From the NCBI RefSeq assembly GCF_003591485.1, contig NZ_QZCF01000004.1, positions 124,001 to 188,000 of the forward strand: DNA of 64,000 nt, given 5' to 3'. Position 1 is the stretch's first letter, and the number at the start of each line of letters is the position of its first letter. Both the position numbers and the translations under genes were made by a program. Under the pieces are notes generated by a model, which did no database searches, had not been told where the DNA came from, and saw only the letters and a list, made by a program, of their open reading frames with translations. Positions 17,055 to 26,622 of the stretch are shown in pieces. Source of the DNA: Paenibacillus sp. 1011MAR3C5 (lineage in GTDB: Bacteria; Bacillota; Bacilli; Paenibacillales; Paenibacillaceae).

Positions 17055-18917
17055 TTGCAACTGAAGGTGACGAACAGTCCGTTTACGGAGGAGCAAGCCG
17101 AACTGCTTAACAAGCTCCTGCCGACGTTGACGGAGGCGCAAACACAATGGCTCGGCGGTTTTTTGACATTTTATCGGGCGGGTGCGGCATCAGCCGAAAC
17201 CGCGGCTAGCGCGCAACTCATTGCGCCAGCATTGGAGCAAGCAGTGCAAGCTGTTGCAAGCGCGCCAGCAGCTCCGCGCGAAGCAACGATTTTATTCGGT
17301 TCGCAGACGGGCAACTCGCAGCGTCTGGCTGGCAAGCTGGCGGATAAGCTGAAGGGGCAAGGCTTTGAAGTGACGTTGTCTGCCATGAGTGCCTACAAAA
17401 CGAACGGTCTGAAGAAGACGGCGCATTTGTTTATCGTGGCAAGCACGCATGGGGAAGGCGATCCACCGGATAATGCACTGACATTCCACGAGTTCCTATA
17501 TTCCAAGCGCGCGCCGAAGCTGGACGGATTGAAGTTCTCCGTACTGGCACTCGGCGATACATCGTATGAATTTTTCTGCAAAACGGGCATCGATTTCGAT
17601 GAGCGCCTGGCCGAGCTTGGCGCAGAGCGTCTGGCTGACCGCGTAGACTGCGATCTCGACTTCGAAGCGCCTGCAGGCGAGTGGATGGCAAGCGTTATCG
17701 GCGCGCTTGACGCGGCAACGGGAACAGGAACTGCTGCAGCTACAGCTGGCGCTCCATCCGCATCCGCTGCGGCAGCACCGGCAGAATCCGAGTATTCGCG
17801 TTCCAATCCGTTCAAGGCCGAAGTGCTGACGACCATTAACCTGAATGGCCGCGGCTCTGACCGCGAGACACGCCATCTGGAGCTGTCGCTGGAAGGTTCT
17901 GACCTCTCTTATGAGCCGGGCGATTGCGTAGGCATCTATCCGGAGAATGATCCGGCTCTTGTCGATGCGATTATTGCAGCGATGAACTGGTCACCTTCCG
18001 AAGTTGTCGTATCAGGGAAAGACGGAGACGAAGGCACTCTTCGTTCCGCGCTCCTTCGCCAGTTCGAGATTACCGTGCTGACAAAGCCGCTGCTGGAGAA
18101 GGCTGCAGCCTTTACGGATAATGGGCAATTGGCTGAGCTGATCGCTCCCGAGAAGAAGGCTGAACTGAAGGCCTATACGAACGGACGGGACTTGCTTGAT
18201 CTGCTCCAGGATTTCGGTCCTTGGAAGCTGACAGCGGCGAATCTGGTATCCATCCTTCGCAAAATGCCGCCGCGTCTCTATTCCATCGCGAGCAGCAACA
18301 AGGCGAACGAGGATGAAGTGCATCTGACGATTCGCAAAGTTGAGTACGAAGCGCATGGGCGCGCTCGCGGAGGCGTATGCTCCGTGCAAGTGTCGGAGCG
18401 TCTGGCAGAAGGCGACACGCTGCCGATCTTTATTCAGCATAATCCGAACTTCAAGCTTCCTGCCAATCCGGAGACGCCTATTATTATGGTCGGTCCGGGC
18501 ACGGGTGTCGCTCCTTTCCGCGCATTCCTGGAAGAGAGAGAAGAGCTTGGATCAGAAGGCAAGACATGGCTGTTCTATGGCGACCGTCATTTCGTTACGG
18601 ACTTTCTGTATCAGACCGACTGGCAGCGCATGCTGAAGGACGGCGTGCTGACGAAGCTGGATGTGGCATTCTCCCGCGATTCCAAGGAGAAGGTGTACGT
18701 ACAGCACCGGATGCTGCAGCAGGCGGCAGAGCTGTACGCTTGGCTGCAAGAAGGCGCGCATGTGTATGTGTGCGGCGACGAGAAGCATATGGCGCATGAT
18801 GTGCATAACGCGCTTCTGACCATTATTGAGCAGCAAGGCGGACTGGACGCCGAGGCGGCGAAAGCCTATCTGGCCGAATTGCAGGCGCAGCAGCGCTACC
18901 AACGTGACGTATATTAA
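17055..18917 (+). CDS. cysJ: Assimilatory sulfite reductase, flavoprotein subunit
   Basis: This NADPH-dependent diflavin reductase (about 620 aa) feeds electrons to CysI for reduction of sulfite to sulfide. In order: an N-terminal segment like B. subtilis CysJ (LKVTNSPFTEEQAELLNKLLPTL, broken here by start choice), an FMN flavodoxin domain (LFGSQTGNSQRLA), an Ala-rich linker near 220-245, an FAD domain (RLYSIASS), an NADPH domain (GPGTGVAPFRAFLEERE) and the terminal YQRDVY. The start is probably TTG 17055, 6-7 bases after GAGGTGG. An ATG at 17028 would add nine residues not found in homologues. Confidence 0.93.
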   Translation: MQLKVTNSPFTEEQAELLNKLLPTLTEAQTQWLGGFLTFYRAGAASAETAASAQLIAPALEQAVQAVASAPAAPREATILFGSQTGNSQRLAGKLADKLKGQGFEVTLSAMSAYKTNGLKKTAHLFIVASTHGEGDPPDNALTFHEFLYSKRAPKLDGLKFSVLALGDTSYEFFCKTGIDFDERLAELGAERLADRVDCDLDFEAPAGEWMASVIGALDAATGTGTAAATAGAPSASAAAAPAESEYSRSNPFKAEVLTTINLNGRGSDRETRHLELSLEGSDLSYEPGDCVGIYPENDPALVDAIIAAMNWSPSEVVVSGKDGDEGTLRSALLRQFEITVLTKPLLEKAAAFTDNGQLAELIAPEKKAELKAYTNGRDLLDLLQDFGPWKLTAANLVSILRKMPPRLYSIASSNKANEDEVHLTIRKVEYEAHGRARGGVCSVQVSERLAEGDTLPIFIQHNPNFKLPANPETPIIMVGPGTGVAPFRAFLEEREELGSEGKTWLFYGDRHFVTDFLYQTDWQRMLKDGVLTKLDVAFSRDSKEKVYVQHRMLQQAAELYAWLQEGAHVYVCGDEKHMAHDVHNALLTIIEQQGGLDAEAAKAYLAELQAQQRYQRDVY

Positions 18918-18977
18918 TCGAATCGATAGAGATAGCGCGTGCGCTTGAAGGCGCATCGGAGAAAGGAGCCTGCAGCA

Positions 18978-20717
18978 ATGACAAAGGGACATAAAGTAGA
19001 GCCGATCGGCGGACCGCCGAGCGACGTTGAACATTTGAAGAAGGAAAGCAACTATTTGCGCGGTTCACTTGTGGAGTCGCTGCAAAACCGGATTACAGGC
19101 GGGCTTTCCGAGCTGGATAACCGCCTGCTGAAATTCCACGGCAGCTACATGCAGGATGACCGCGACGTCCGTAATGAGCGCCAAAAGCAGAAGCTGGAGC
19201 CTTCGTTCCAATTCATGCTTCGCGTCGTAACGCCGGGCGGCGTCTCGACGCCGGAGCAATGGCTCGTCATTGACGAGCTTGCCGAGAAGTACGGCAGCGG
19301 CAGCATCAAACTGACGACCAGACAAGCATTCCAGCTTCATGGCGTATTGAAGTGGAACCTGAAGGACACGATCAGAAGCATTAACGATACGCTGCTGACG
19401 ACACTTGCCGCATGCGGCGACGTCAACCGCAACGTCATGTGCAACCCGAATCCGGAGCAATCTCAGGTGCATTCGGACGTCTACTACTGGGCGCAGCAGA
19501 TTACGACGCATTTGGCTCCTCGCACGCCGGCTTATCATGAGATTTGGCTGGACGGCGAGAAGCTGATTGACAGCACGGAGCTGCTGAAGGTCGAAGGAGC
19601 AGATCCGGTAGAGCCCATATACGGGCCGGTTTATCTGCCGCGTAAGTTCAAGATCGGCATTGCAGTACCGCCTTCCAACGACGTAGACGTCTATTCGCAG
19701 GATTTGGGCTACATCGCCATTGTTGAGAAGGGCAAGCTTGTTGGATTCAACGTTACGGTCGGCGGCGGTATGGGCATGACGCATGGCGATACCAACACGT
19801 ATCCGCAGCTTGGACGCGTGATCGGCTTTATCAGGCCGGAGCAAGTCAATGATATCGCGGAGAAGACGGTGACGATCCAGCGCGATTACGGCAACCGTTC
19901 CGTTCGGAAATACGCACGCTTCAAATATACAATCGACCGCCACGGTCTGGACTGGTTTGTAGCTGAGCTGCAAGAGCGTCTCGGCTGGGAGCTGGAGCCG
20001 GCTCGTCCGTTCCACTTCGAGAACAGCGGCGACCGCTATGGCTGGCAGAAGGACAAGAATGGCCGCTGGAATCTGACATTGTATGTCCAGAGCGGACGTA
20101 TCGCCGACCAAGAGGGCTATCAGCTCAAGACGGGACTTCGTGAGATTGCGAAGATCCATACGGGCGACTTCCGTCTGACGGCGAATCAGAACCTGATGAT
20201 TGCAGGCATCACGACAGCGAAAAAAGCCAAAATTATGGAGCTGCTTGGTCAACATGGCATTACAGATGGCGGCCAGCATTCCGCGATTCGGCGCAGCTCC
20301 CTATCCTGCGTAGCTTTCCCTACGTGTGGACTGGCGATGGCGGAGGCTGAGCGCTACCTGCCGACTTTGGTTGATAAGCTGGAGCCGATTCTGGAGGAGG
20401 TCGGCCTGCGTGACAACGAGATCAACATCCGTATGACCGGCTGTCCGAACGGCTGCGCGCGTCCAGCGCTTGGCGAGATTGCTTTCATCGGCAAGTCGCC
20501 GGGCAAATACAATATGTACATGGGCGCCGGCTTCTCAGGTGACCGGCTTAGCAAGCTGTACCGCGAGAATGTGGATGAGAATGAAATTCTCGATACGCTG
20601 AAGCCGATTCTTCATCGCTATGCGGCGGAGCGCGATCATAACGAACATTTCGGCGATTTCGTCATTCGTACGGGTTATGTGAAGCCTGTTCTCTCCGGTA
20701 CGGATTTCCACAGCTAG
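18978..20717 (+). CDS. cysI: Assimilatory sulfite reductase, hemoprotein subunit
   Basis: This 579-aa siroheme and 4Fe-4S protein carries out the six-electron reduction of sulfite to sulfide. The cluster-binding cysteines are in the paired motifs [16 protein letters not shown] and [14 protein letters not shown]. Siroheme-binding basic segments such as [12 protein letters not shown] are present. ATG 18978 is chosen because GAAAGGAG lies 10 bases upstream; the in-frame ATG at 18939 has no such site. It is in one operon with cysJ (60-bp gap) and is followed by a terminator. Confidence 0.95.
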   Translation: MTKGHKVEPIGGPPSDVEHLKKESNYLRGSLVESLQNRITGGLSELDNRLLKFHGSYMQDDRDVRNERQKQKLEPSFQFMLRVVTPGGVSTPEQWLVIDELAEKYGSGSIKLTTRQAFQLHGVLKWNLKDTIRSINDTLLTTLAACGDVNRNVMCNPNPEQSQVHSDVYYWAQQITTHLAPRTPAYHEIWLDGEKLIDSTELLKVEGADPVEPIYGPVYLPRKFKIGIAVPPSNDVDVYSQDLGYIAIVEKGKLVGFNVTVGGGMGMTHGDTNTYPQLGRVIGFIRPEQVNDIAEKTVTIQRDYGNRSVRKYARFKYTIDRHGLDWFVAELQERLGWELEPARPFHFENSGDRYGWQKDKNGRWNLTLYVQSGRIADQEGYQLKTGLREIAKIHTGDFRLTANQNLMIAGITTAKKAKIMELLGQHGITDGGQHSAIRRSSLSCVAFPTCGLAMAEAERYLPTLVDKLEPILEEVGLRDNEINIRMTGCPNGCARPALGEIAFIGKSPGKYNMYMGAGFSGDRLSKLYRENVDENEILDTLKPILHRYAAERDHNEHFGDFVIRTGYVKPVLSGTDFHS

Positions 20718-20738
20718 TGAAATAAATGCGCAGCATCA

Positions 20739-20776
20739 GCACAGGACGGGAGTAAATCTCTCTCCTGTGCTTTTTT
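20739..20776 (+). terminator. Terminator after cysI
   Basis: GCACAGGA pairs with TCCTGTGC and is followed by six Ts. Confidence 0.85.
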
Positions 20777-20858
20777 GTCTGCCATTCTATAGTCGGATGC
20801 AGGGAGCCATGATATAACTGAAAGTAGACATACATGATGCTGTAGAGGAGCTAACAGG

Positions 20859-21416
20859 TTGAACGGATTTCATTCCCGTTCGGAGACAGAACGGCTAGTT
20901 ATACGGCCACTGGCCAAAGAGGATTACAGCAATTGGCTTCATGCGTTTGAAGCGCGCCATCCTTCCAAATCCAAGTATGACCAAGGGAAGCGGGATATGA
21001 GCGAGTGTACAGAAGAATGGTTCTATCGTCTGGTCGATAGGCATCAGGAGCTGGCGCTGGATGACAAAGCGTATATCTACGGTGTATTTCGGAAGGATGA
21101 CGGGGTACATATCGGGATGATCGATTTTTCGACGTTGGCACGAGACGAATTCCAATGGGGAAGAATCGGATATTCTGTCCATAATCAGCATTGGGGGAAG
21201 GGATACGGCAAGGAAGCGGTAAGCGAGGCATTGCTCCTGGCGTTCAGCGACTTGAGCTTCCATCGCATCGAGGCACATATTAACTTGGATAACGAGCCGT
21301 CCATCAGGCTGGCGGAGATTGCAGGCATGCAATTGGAATGCACCAGGAAAGCGTTCCTGTACGAGCACGGCGAGTGGACGGACCATCTGGTCTACTGCCG
21401 GAACGCACCATTCTAG
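20859..21416 (+). CDS. GNAT-family N-acetyltransferase (RimJ/RimL-like)
   Basis: This 185-aa acetyltransferase has the RimJ/RimL pattern: SETERLVIRPL at the N-terminus, GRIGYSVHNQHWGKGYGKEAVSEAL as the acetyl-CoA-binding motif A, and FHRIEAHINLDNEPSIRLAEIAGM near the C-terminus (given here as consecutive recognisable blocks). The start is TTG 20859, with GAGGAG 9 bases upstream. It is probably a single-gene unit between the cysI terminator and the bdb genes. The acceptor substrate is unknown; members acetylate ribosomal protein N-termini, antibiotics or small amines. Confidence 0.87.
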   Translation: MNGFHSRSETERLVIRPLAKEDYSNWLHAFEARHPSKSKYDQGKRDMSECTEEWFYRLVDRHQELALDDKAYIYGVFRKDDGVHIGMIDFSTLARDEFQWGRIGYSVHNQHWGKGYGKEAVSEALLLAFSDLSFHRIEAHINLDNEPSIRLAEIAGMQLECTRKAFLYEHGEWTDHLVYCRNAPF

Positions 21417-21591
21417 GAGGGGGGAGGCAGCAGCTATCAGGCTGAATGCAGGCATGTGCATGAAGTAGCCAGCGTTTTCAAAATTGTGCGTTTTCGCACG
21501 CCTTGCTCTATAGTGGAAGAGCCCCTGATATGATATTGTTTGGTGAGATAGCAAGCCAATCTATTATGTTGAAAAAGGTGGTTTTACGAAT

Positions 21592-22278
21592 ATGTCTTCC
21601 AAAAAAAGAACCAAGCCAGGCGGATCGCGATATTTCGTGCTTTATACGGCTGTCATCATTGTTGTTGTCGTTGCGTTGTTTGTCATCAATCAGCAGTCGA
21701 AGAGCGGAGACGGGAACGAATCGATTGGCAGCGCGCCTTCGACCGTAGCACAGCCTGTGATGGGCGATGCCGCAGCCAAAGTATCCATCGTGGAGTTCGG
21801 CGATTACAAATGTCCGACATGCAAAGCATGGGGAGAGATCATCTGGCCGCAGCTGAAAGCGGATTATGTCGACACAGGCAAAGCAACATTCTCTTACATC
21901 AACGTATTGTTCCATGGCGAAGAGTCCAAGCTGGGCGCGCTTGCAAGTGAATCGATGTTGAAGCTGCACCCGGATCAATTCTGGGATTTCCACAAGAAGC
22001 TATTTGACGCACAGCCGGGCGCAGACCATGACAGCCTATGGCTGACGGAGGAGAAGGTGATGGAGACGGCCAAGGCGGTTGTACCGGATCTGGATGAAGA
22101 AGCGTTGAAAGCAACGATGGCTACGGAGGAAGCGGCGCAGCTTGTTGCGCTTGACGAAATTCTTGTGAAACAGTTTGGAGTACAAGCGACACCGACCATA
22201 ATGGTCAATGATGTGAAACTCTCTAATCCTCTCGATTATGAGGCGATCAAGGCCGTTATCGAGCAGCAGCTGAAATAG
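21592..22278 (+). CDS. bdbD: Membrane-anchored DsbA-like thiol oxidase (BdbD-like)
   Basis: This 228-aa extracytoplasmic thioredoxin-fold protein introduces disulfide bonds into exported proteins. It has one N-terminal membrane helix (residues about 14-32) and the active site CPTC at 74-77 within EFGDYKCPTCKAW. It also has a C-terminal cis-Pro region (VQATPTIMVND). The DsbB-like partner gene begins 10 bp downstream, the usual BdbD-BdbC pairing in Bacilli. The ribosome binding site AAAGGTGG supports ATG 21592. Confidence 0.9.
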   Translation: MSSKKRTKPGGSRYFVLYTAVIIVVVVALFVINQQSKSGDGNESIGSAPSTVAQPVMGDAAAKVSIVEFGDYKCPTCKAWGEIIWPQLKADYVDTGKATFSYINVLFHGEESKLGALASESMLKLHPDQFWDFHKKLFDAQPGADHDSLWLTEEKVMETAKAVVPDLDEEALKATMATEEAAQLVALDEILVKQFGVQATPTIMVNDVKLSNPLDYEAIKAVIEQQLK

Positions 22279-22288
22279 GAGGTTAACC

Positions 22289-22699
22289 ATGGAGCTGATG
22301 AGACGCAACGTCTTATATTTCGCTTGGCTGGTTGCCGTTGTGGCGACACTGGGCAGCTTGTATTTCAGTGAGATCAAAGGATTTATCCCTTGCGAGCTTT
22401 GCTGGTATCAGCGCATCTTGATGTATCCGCTTAGCTTGCTGCTGGGCATCGCCGCTTTTTATGACGAGCATTCCATTAAGAAGTATGTGCTGCCGTTGTC
22501 CATCCTGGGCATGCTGGTCTCTTCCTTCCACTACATGGAGCAGAAGATCCCGGGCTTTGCAGCTATCAAGCCTTGCACGCAAGGGGTTCCTTGCAGCGCG
22601 GAGTATATTAACGTGTTCGGATTCGTTACGATTCCGTTCCTCGCACTGATCGCATTCACGCTGATTACAGTGCTGCTGATCGTATTTAGAAGGAAGTAA
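22289..22699 (+). CDS. bdbC: DsbB-family quinone thiol oxidoreductase (BdbC-like)
   Basis: This 136-aa protein has four membrane helices and reoxidises the DsbA-like partner with membrane quinone. Both Cys pairs are present: C35/C38 in PCELCWYQR and C96/C102 in KPCTQGVPCS. GGAGG lies just upstream of ATG 22289. A response regulator gene starts 16 bp after the stop, so the thiol-oxidase pair and the two-component system could share a transcript. Confidence 0.92.
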   Translation: MELMRRNVLYFAWLVAVVATLGSLYFSEIKGFIPCELCWYQRILMYPLSLLLGIAAFYDEHSIKKYVLPLSILGMLVSSFHYMEQKIPGFAAIKPCTQGVPCSAEYINVFGFVTIPFLALIAFTLITVLLIVFRRK

Positions 22700-22715
22700 G
22701 AAAGGGGCGCTCTGC

Positions 22716-23432
22716 ATGACCGGCAGCTTGCTGCTCATCGAGGACGATCCGTCTATTAGCGAGATGGTCGTCGACTATCTATCCAAAGAAGGCTACCACG
22801 TGACGACCGTCAATGATGGCGGCAACGCGCTGCGGGCGTTCGACGGAGGAAGCTACGATCTGGTGCTGCTGGATTTGATGCTGCCGAATGTGAACGGGCT
22901 TGATCTGCTGCAGCGTATCCGCGAGCGAAGCAAAGTGCCGATTCTGATCATCTCCGCGAAGGATGGCGAAGTGGACAAGGCACTTGGCCTTCGGTTCGGG
23001 GCAGACGATTATATTGCGAAGCCATTTTCCCTGCTGGAGCTGGCAGCAAGAGTGAGCGCGTCGATTCGCAGAGCGACGCAATATGTGACGGCGCCCGATC
23101 CCGTCCCGGCTGCTGAAGAGGCAGATCAGGCGCTGCTGGTGTTCGGTGATCTGTGTATCGACCCGGACAACTTTACCGTGACGAAGCGGGGCGAGGATGT
23201 GAAGCTGACAGCCAAGGAATTTCAGATTTTGAAGCTGTTCGTCCAGCATCCGACACGGGTCTATACGAAGGCGCTGCTTTATCAGCTGGTCTGGAATGAT
23301 GACTATTACGGCGACGAGAACGTGATTAACGTCCACATGAGGCGGCTGCGGGAGAAGATTGAAGACGATCCTTCGACCCCTCGTTACATCCGTACGCTGT
23401 GGGGAATCGGATACCGATTGGGGGAAGCCTAG
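22716..23432 (+). CDS. OmpR-family response regulator
   Basis: This 238-aa regulator has a receiver domain with the acidic pair near residues 10-11, phospho-acceptor Asp 53 (LVLLDLMLPNVNG) and Lys in IAKPFSLLEL. A C-terminal winged helix follows (LTAKEFQILKLFVQHPTRVYTK, then NVHMRRLREKIEDD; shown as separate blocks). It abuts the histidine kinase gene with no gap. A two-gene ABC exporter lies just downstream, an arrangement like antibiotic-response modules of Firmicutes. The target and signal are unknown. Confidence 0.92.
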   Translation: MTGSLLLIEDDPSISEMVVDYLSKEGYHVTTVNDGGNALRAFDGGSYDLVLLDLMLPNVNGLDLLQRIRERSKVPILIISAKDGEVDKALGLRFGADDYIAKPFSLLELAARVSASIRRATQYVTAPDPVPAAEEADQALLVFGDLCIDPDNFTVTKRGEDVKLTAKEFQILKLFVQHPTRVYTKALLYQLVWNDDYYGDENVINVHMRRLREKIEDDPSTPRYIRTLWGIGYRLGEA

Positions 23433-24404
23433 ATGCTGTGGCTGGCGCTTGGCCTTGCGCTTGTATTCGCCATCTTGTATATTCGTGAGCGTTCCAGAAA
23501 CCGGGAAACCCGGAATCATCTCCGTTATATCCAGTCGAAGCTGGACGAGATTGCCGCTCGTCCGGCTTCTTCTGTCGAACGAGTGCAGGTTATGACGGAG
23601 CTGAACGAGCTGCGGGGGCTGCTGCGCGCCATCAACGATTTGCTGGATCGCGCACGCCAATCTGCCTACGATTATGCGATGACGGAGCAAGCGATGCGCC
23701 GCATGCTGTCTAATGTATCGCATGACTTGAAGACACCGCTTACGGTCGTTCTTGGTTATGCCGAGATGCTTAATCGAAGCCCGAATCTGGAGCCGGAGGA
23801 GCGGCGGCGCCTGCTCGGCCAGATCTACAGAAAGACGCAGGAAGTGCTTGCGCTTATGAATGCGTTTTTCGATCTGGCTAAGCTCGAGGCGAATGATTCT
23901 GAGATGGAAATGGCGGTGTTGGATATCGGGGAGCTGGCCCGCCACCGTATCTTGGCTTATTACGACCTGCTCGCTTCCGAGGGCTACGAAGTCGATATAG
24001 ATATTAGGGAAGAGCCGCTTCAGGTTTATGCCAATGAAGAGGCTCTGAGGCGTATTCTGGACAATCTGCTCTCGAATGCTGTCCGGTATGGAGCGATCGG
24101 CAAATATTTGGGGCTGTCCATCAAACGGCAGGATGGACAGATCGTCATTGAGGTTGCGGATCGGGGCCCCGGCATACCTCCGCGCGAGCAGAAACGAATA
24201 TTCGAGCGGCTATATACACTGGAGGATTCGCGGAATAAGAACGTACAGGGGAGCGGTCTTGGCCTTACGATTACGAAGCGCTTGATTGAACGGATCGGCG
24301 GCAGCATAGCGGTTCAGAGCGTGCCGGATGTCCGTACTAGCTTCACCGTGTCGTTAAGGGCTGCGGAATCCCCAGCGGCAGCAAAAGCGGGAAGTAAGAA
24401 ATAA
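23433..24404 (+). CDS. Sensor histidine kinase with a single N-terminal membrane helix
   Basis: This 323-aa kinase has one membrane helix (residues 2-17), essentially no extracellular part, then a coiled-coil segment and a HisKA domain with phospho-acceptor His 97 in SNVSHDLKTPLTVV. The ATPase domain carries N (LDNLLSNAVRYG), G1 (DRGPGIPP) and G2 (GSGLGLTI) boxes. The lack of a sensing domain suggests it detects a membrane signal or works with a transporter. The ABC pair 78 bp downstream is a candidate partner. It is co-transcribed with the response regulator. Confidence 0.9.
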   Translation: MLWLALGLALVFAILYIRERSRNRETRNHLRYIQSKLDEIAARPASSVERVQVMTELNELRGLLRAINDLLDRARQSAYDYAMTEQAMRRMLSNVSHDLKTPLTVVLGYAEMLNRSPNLEPEERRRLLGQIYRKTQEVLALMNAFFDLAKLEANDSEMEMAVLDIGELARHRILAYYDLLASEGYEVDIDIREEPLQVYANEEALRRILDNLLSNAVRYGAIGKYLGLSIKRQDGQIVIEVADRGPGIPPREQKRIFERLYTLEDSRNKNVQGSGLGLTITKRLIERIGGSIAVQSVPDVRTSFTVSLRAAESPAAAKAGSKK

Positions 24405-24482
24405 GTAAGATTTCAGACAGAAAAAAGTGAGAGTCCCGCGATAAGATAAGCTTATAACGAATTCAAGCGGGAGAGTGAACAC

Positions 24483-25415
24483 ATGGCGGAATTAATCCGA
24501 ACGAGGCTGCTAAGCAAAACATACGGCATGGCAGACGTCGTTACAAATGTCAGTATGAAAGTTCGCAGCGGAGAAATCTACGGTTTCCTTGGGCCGAATG
24601 GAGCAGGGAAATCTACGCTAATGAAGATGCTGCTGAATCTGGTCAAGCCAACGGGAGGCGAGATTGAGCTGTTCGGCGAGCGGCTGCTGCCAGGCACAAT
24701 CGAGCCGCTCAAGCGGATCGGCCATATGATTGAGGCGCCGGTATTTTATGAGAAGCTGACCGCGGAGCAGAATCTTGAGCTGCACTGCGAATATATGGGC
24801 TATCACCGCCCAGGAGCCATCAAGGAAGCTCTGGAGCTGGTTCAACTGCGCGGCATCGAAGACAAGCCGGTCAAGCAATTTTCCCTTGGCATGAGACAGA
24901 GGCTCGGCATTGCCAGAGCGATCTGTACCCGCCCCGAGCTGCTGCTGCTTGACGAGCCGATCAACGGCCTGGACCCGGAAGGCATCCAGGAGACGAGATC
25001 GCTGTTCAGAAGGCTATGCGATGAATATGGCATGACGCTCTTGATTTCAAGCCATATGCTCGCGGAAATTGAGCAAATTGCAGATACGATCGGCGTATTG
25101 GATCGCGGACGTCTGCTGCAGGAAGTATCCATGGAGAGTATCCGTAAATCCAAAACGGATTACGTGGAAATTTCGACATCGGATGTGAAGCTATGCGCAT
25201 ATGTGCTGGATGATCGTCTTGGCATTCGCAATTACAAGATTGTAGGCAATACGGCGGTACGCATCTACGAGATGTCGACCACGCAGGAGGAGCTGTTCAA
25301 GGGACTGATCTTGAACGACGTTCCAGTGACCGCCATCAATAGGCGCCATCACTCGCTGGAAGAATATTTCCTGGAATTGACACGGGGAGGTGGCGGCCAT
25401 GATGCAATTAATTAA
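24483..25415 (+). CDS. ABC transporter ATP-binding protein (bacitracin/lantibiotic resistance type)
   Basis: This 310-aa ATPase has Walker A GPNGAGKST, the signature FSLGMRQRLGIA, Walker B LLLLDEP followed by INGLDPEG, and the H-loop SSHML. A C-terminal extension of about 90 residues is typical of BcrA-like exporters. The gene overlaps the permease gene downstream. The sequence alone cannot say whether it exports a peptide antibiotic, and no biosynthetic genes are adjacent. Its location next to a two-component system argues for a stress or resistance role. Confidence 0.9.
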   Translation: MAELIRTRLLSKTYGMADVVTNVSMKVRSGEIYGFLGPNGAGKSTLMKMLLNLVKPTGGEIELFGERLLPGTIEPLKRIGHMIEAPVFYEKLTAEQNLELHCEYMGYHRPGAIKEALELVQLRGIEDKPVKQFSLGMRQRLGIARAICTRPELLLLDEPINGLDPEGIQETRSLFRRLCDEYGMTLLISSHMLAEIEQIADTIGVLDRGRLLQEVSMESIRKSKTDYVEISTSDVKLCAYVLDDRLGIRNYKIVGNTAVRIYEMSTTQEELFKGLILNDVPVTAINRRHHSLEEYFLELTRGGGGHDAIN

Positions 25416-26094
25416 GCTGGAGTTTAAGAAAGGCAGAATGACGGGGTATCTCTGGGGATCGCTTATTACGTATGGTGTGATTCTCGGGTTCCTGCTCCTC
25501 ATCTATATGGTAGAGGGTCCTACACAAGAAGAGCCTATCTTCCAAAGCAATGCGGATATGCTTAGCCTGATTGACACGCTTATACGTGCTACGTTTATTA
25601 TTTATGCCTCGGTTCTGTTGTCCAAGCTCGTGATCGGAGAATTCCAGAACAAGACGATGGCGCTTCTATTCGCCTATCCGGTGAGCCGCAAGAAGCTGCT
25701 GACGGCTAAGCTGTCGATGGTATTTGTATGGACCTTGGCTAATGTTATCATTGCGAATTTTGTTATTGGCACGATATTTCTGACTATCAATGCTAATTTG
25801 GCTTATGTGCCGGATACGATTACATCAGAGCTGTTGATCAATCATGGGACTTCAATTATAACCAATGCGATAGCAGCAGCGGGCATGAGCTTGCTTCCAT
25901 TGACAATCGGGATGAGGAAGAAGTCCGTTCCGTCCACGATCGTGACAGCCGTGCTGCTTGTTATGCTTGTATGCTCCAACAATATGGGCTTCAGCCTCGG
26001 CACGATCATTGCAATTCCGCTGTCGCTGGGGGCGCTGGGCATCCTGCTAACGCTTCTTAGCATCCGGAATATCGATCGGGTGGATGTCGCTTAG
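25399..26094 (+). CDS. ABC-2 type permease, partner of the preceding ATPase
   Basis: This 231-aa membrane protein has about six hydrophobic segments. The pattern ENQKTMALLFAYPVSRKKLL-like (here FQNKTMALLFAYPVSRKKLL) is typical of BcrB/NatB-type permeases. ATG 25399 (or the next codon) is preferred to GTG 25390; GGGAGGTGG precedes it. The start overlaps the ATPase gene by 17 bases, so the two are made together. A terminator about 50 bp after the stop ends the unit. Confidence 0.85.
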   Translation: MMQLIKLEFKKGRMTGYLWGSLITYGVILGFLLLIYMVEGPTQEEPIFQSNADMLSLIDTLIRATFIIYASVLLSKLVIGEFQNKTMALLFAYPVSRKKLLTAKLSMVFVWTLANVIIANFVIGTIFLTINANLAYVPDTITSELLINHGTSIITNAIAAAGMSLLPLTIGMRKKSVPSTIVTAVLLVMLVCSNNMGFSLGTIIAIPLSLGALGILLTLLSIRNIDRVDVA

Positions 26095-26142
26095 GAGGAA
26101 CGGTATCCTTCGTCATGGCCGATGGGCTGCGGCGTTAGAAAG

Positions 26143-26170
26143 GCGATCTCTTATGAGATCGTCTTTTATT
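26143..26170 (+). terminator. Terminator after the ABC exporter
   Basis: A CGATCTC/GAGATCG stem with a TTAT loop is followed by TCTTTTATT. Confidence 0.75.
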
Positions 26171-26253
26171 ATGCCTTCTGACTGTTGCCTGCTTAGCGCA
26201 ATCGCGAGAGTGCAGAAAATTATCTTATAATTTACACTATTCAAATTATTAGA

Positions 26254-26283
26254 TTGACATCCAAAAATAACGGCTTGTATAAT
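26254..26283 (+). promoter_or_regulatory. Near-consensus sigma-A promoter of the tatA/beta-helix unit
   Basis: TTGACA at 26254 and TATAAT at 26278 are separated by 18 bp, both perfect hexamers. This is the best promoter seen in the window. Confidence 0.8.
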
Positions 26284-26341
26284 CTGTATATCAGATGTAC
26301 ATTAATTGATTTACTATTTTGGTTATCTTGAATAATGTACA
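26282..26341. repeat. Nested inverted repeats downstream of the tatA2 promoter
   Basis: ATCTG-TATAT-CAGAT (26282-26296) overlaps the predicted transcription start. TGTACATTA (26296-26304) is mirrored by TAATGTACA (26333-26341), arms 9 bp long and 37 bp apart centre to centre. They may be operators for a repressor of the very strong promoter, or a leader hairpin. Confidence 0.45.
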
Positions 26342-26378
26342 CTAGATGGGAATCAAATACAGAACGAGGAGGTTGTAT

Positions 26379-26570
26379 ATGCCTAATATCGGGATTACCG
26401 GAATTATTCTCGTTGTGATTTTGGCGTTGCTGCTATTTGGACCAAAGAAGCTTCCTGAGCTGGGAAAAGCTGTAGGAACAACAATTCGCGAATTTCGAAG
26501 CGGCACGAGAGCGCTTGTGGCGGAGGATGAGCAGGGAAAGCCAGTAGAGCAAGCCGGCGAAAAGAAATAA
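26379..26570 (+). CDS. Second TatA protein
   Basis: This 63-aa TatA/E protein has the helix GIILVVILALLLFGPKKLP and an amphipathic helix LGKAVGTTIREFRSGTRAL. It is closely similar in pattern to the tatA at 7774-7977. ATG 26379 is chosen because GAGGAGGT lies 5 bases upstream. No tatC is near it. The next gene, 52 bp downstream, encodes a protein with a Tat signal, so this TatA probably serves that cargo with a TatC made elsewhere. Confidence 0.92.
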   Translation: MPNIGITGIILVVILALLLFGPKKLPELGKAVGTTIREFRSGTRALVAEDEQGKPVEQAGEKK

Positions 26571-26622
26571 GAATCCTAACTATGAGTTTTTGCAATCCAA
26601 CTGATTGAATGGAGGAATCTTC

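Noticed and set aside
24483..26094. Bacteriocin biosynthesis cluster
   Set aside because: Only an exporter and a two-component system are present. No precursor peptide or modification gene was found nearby.
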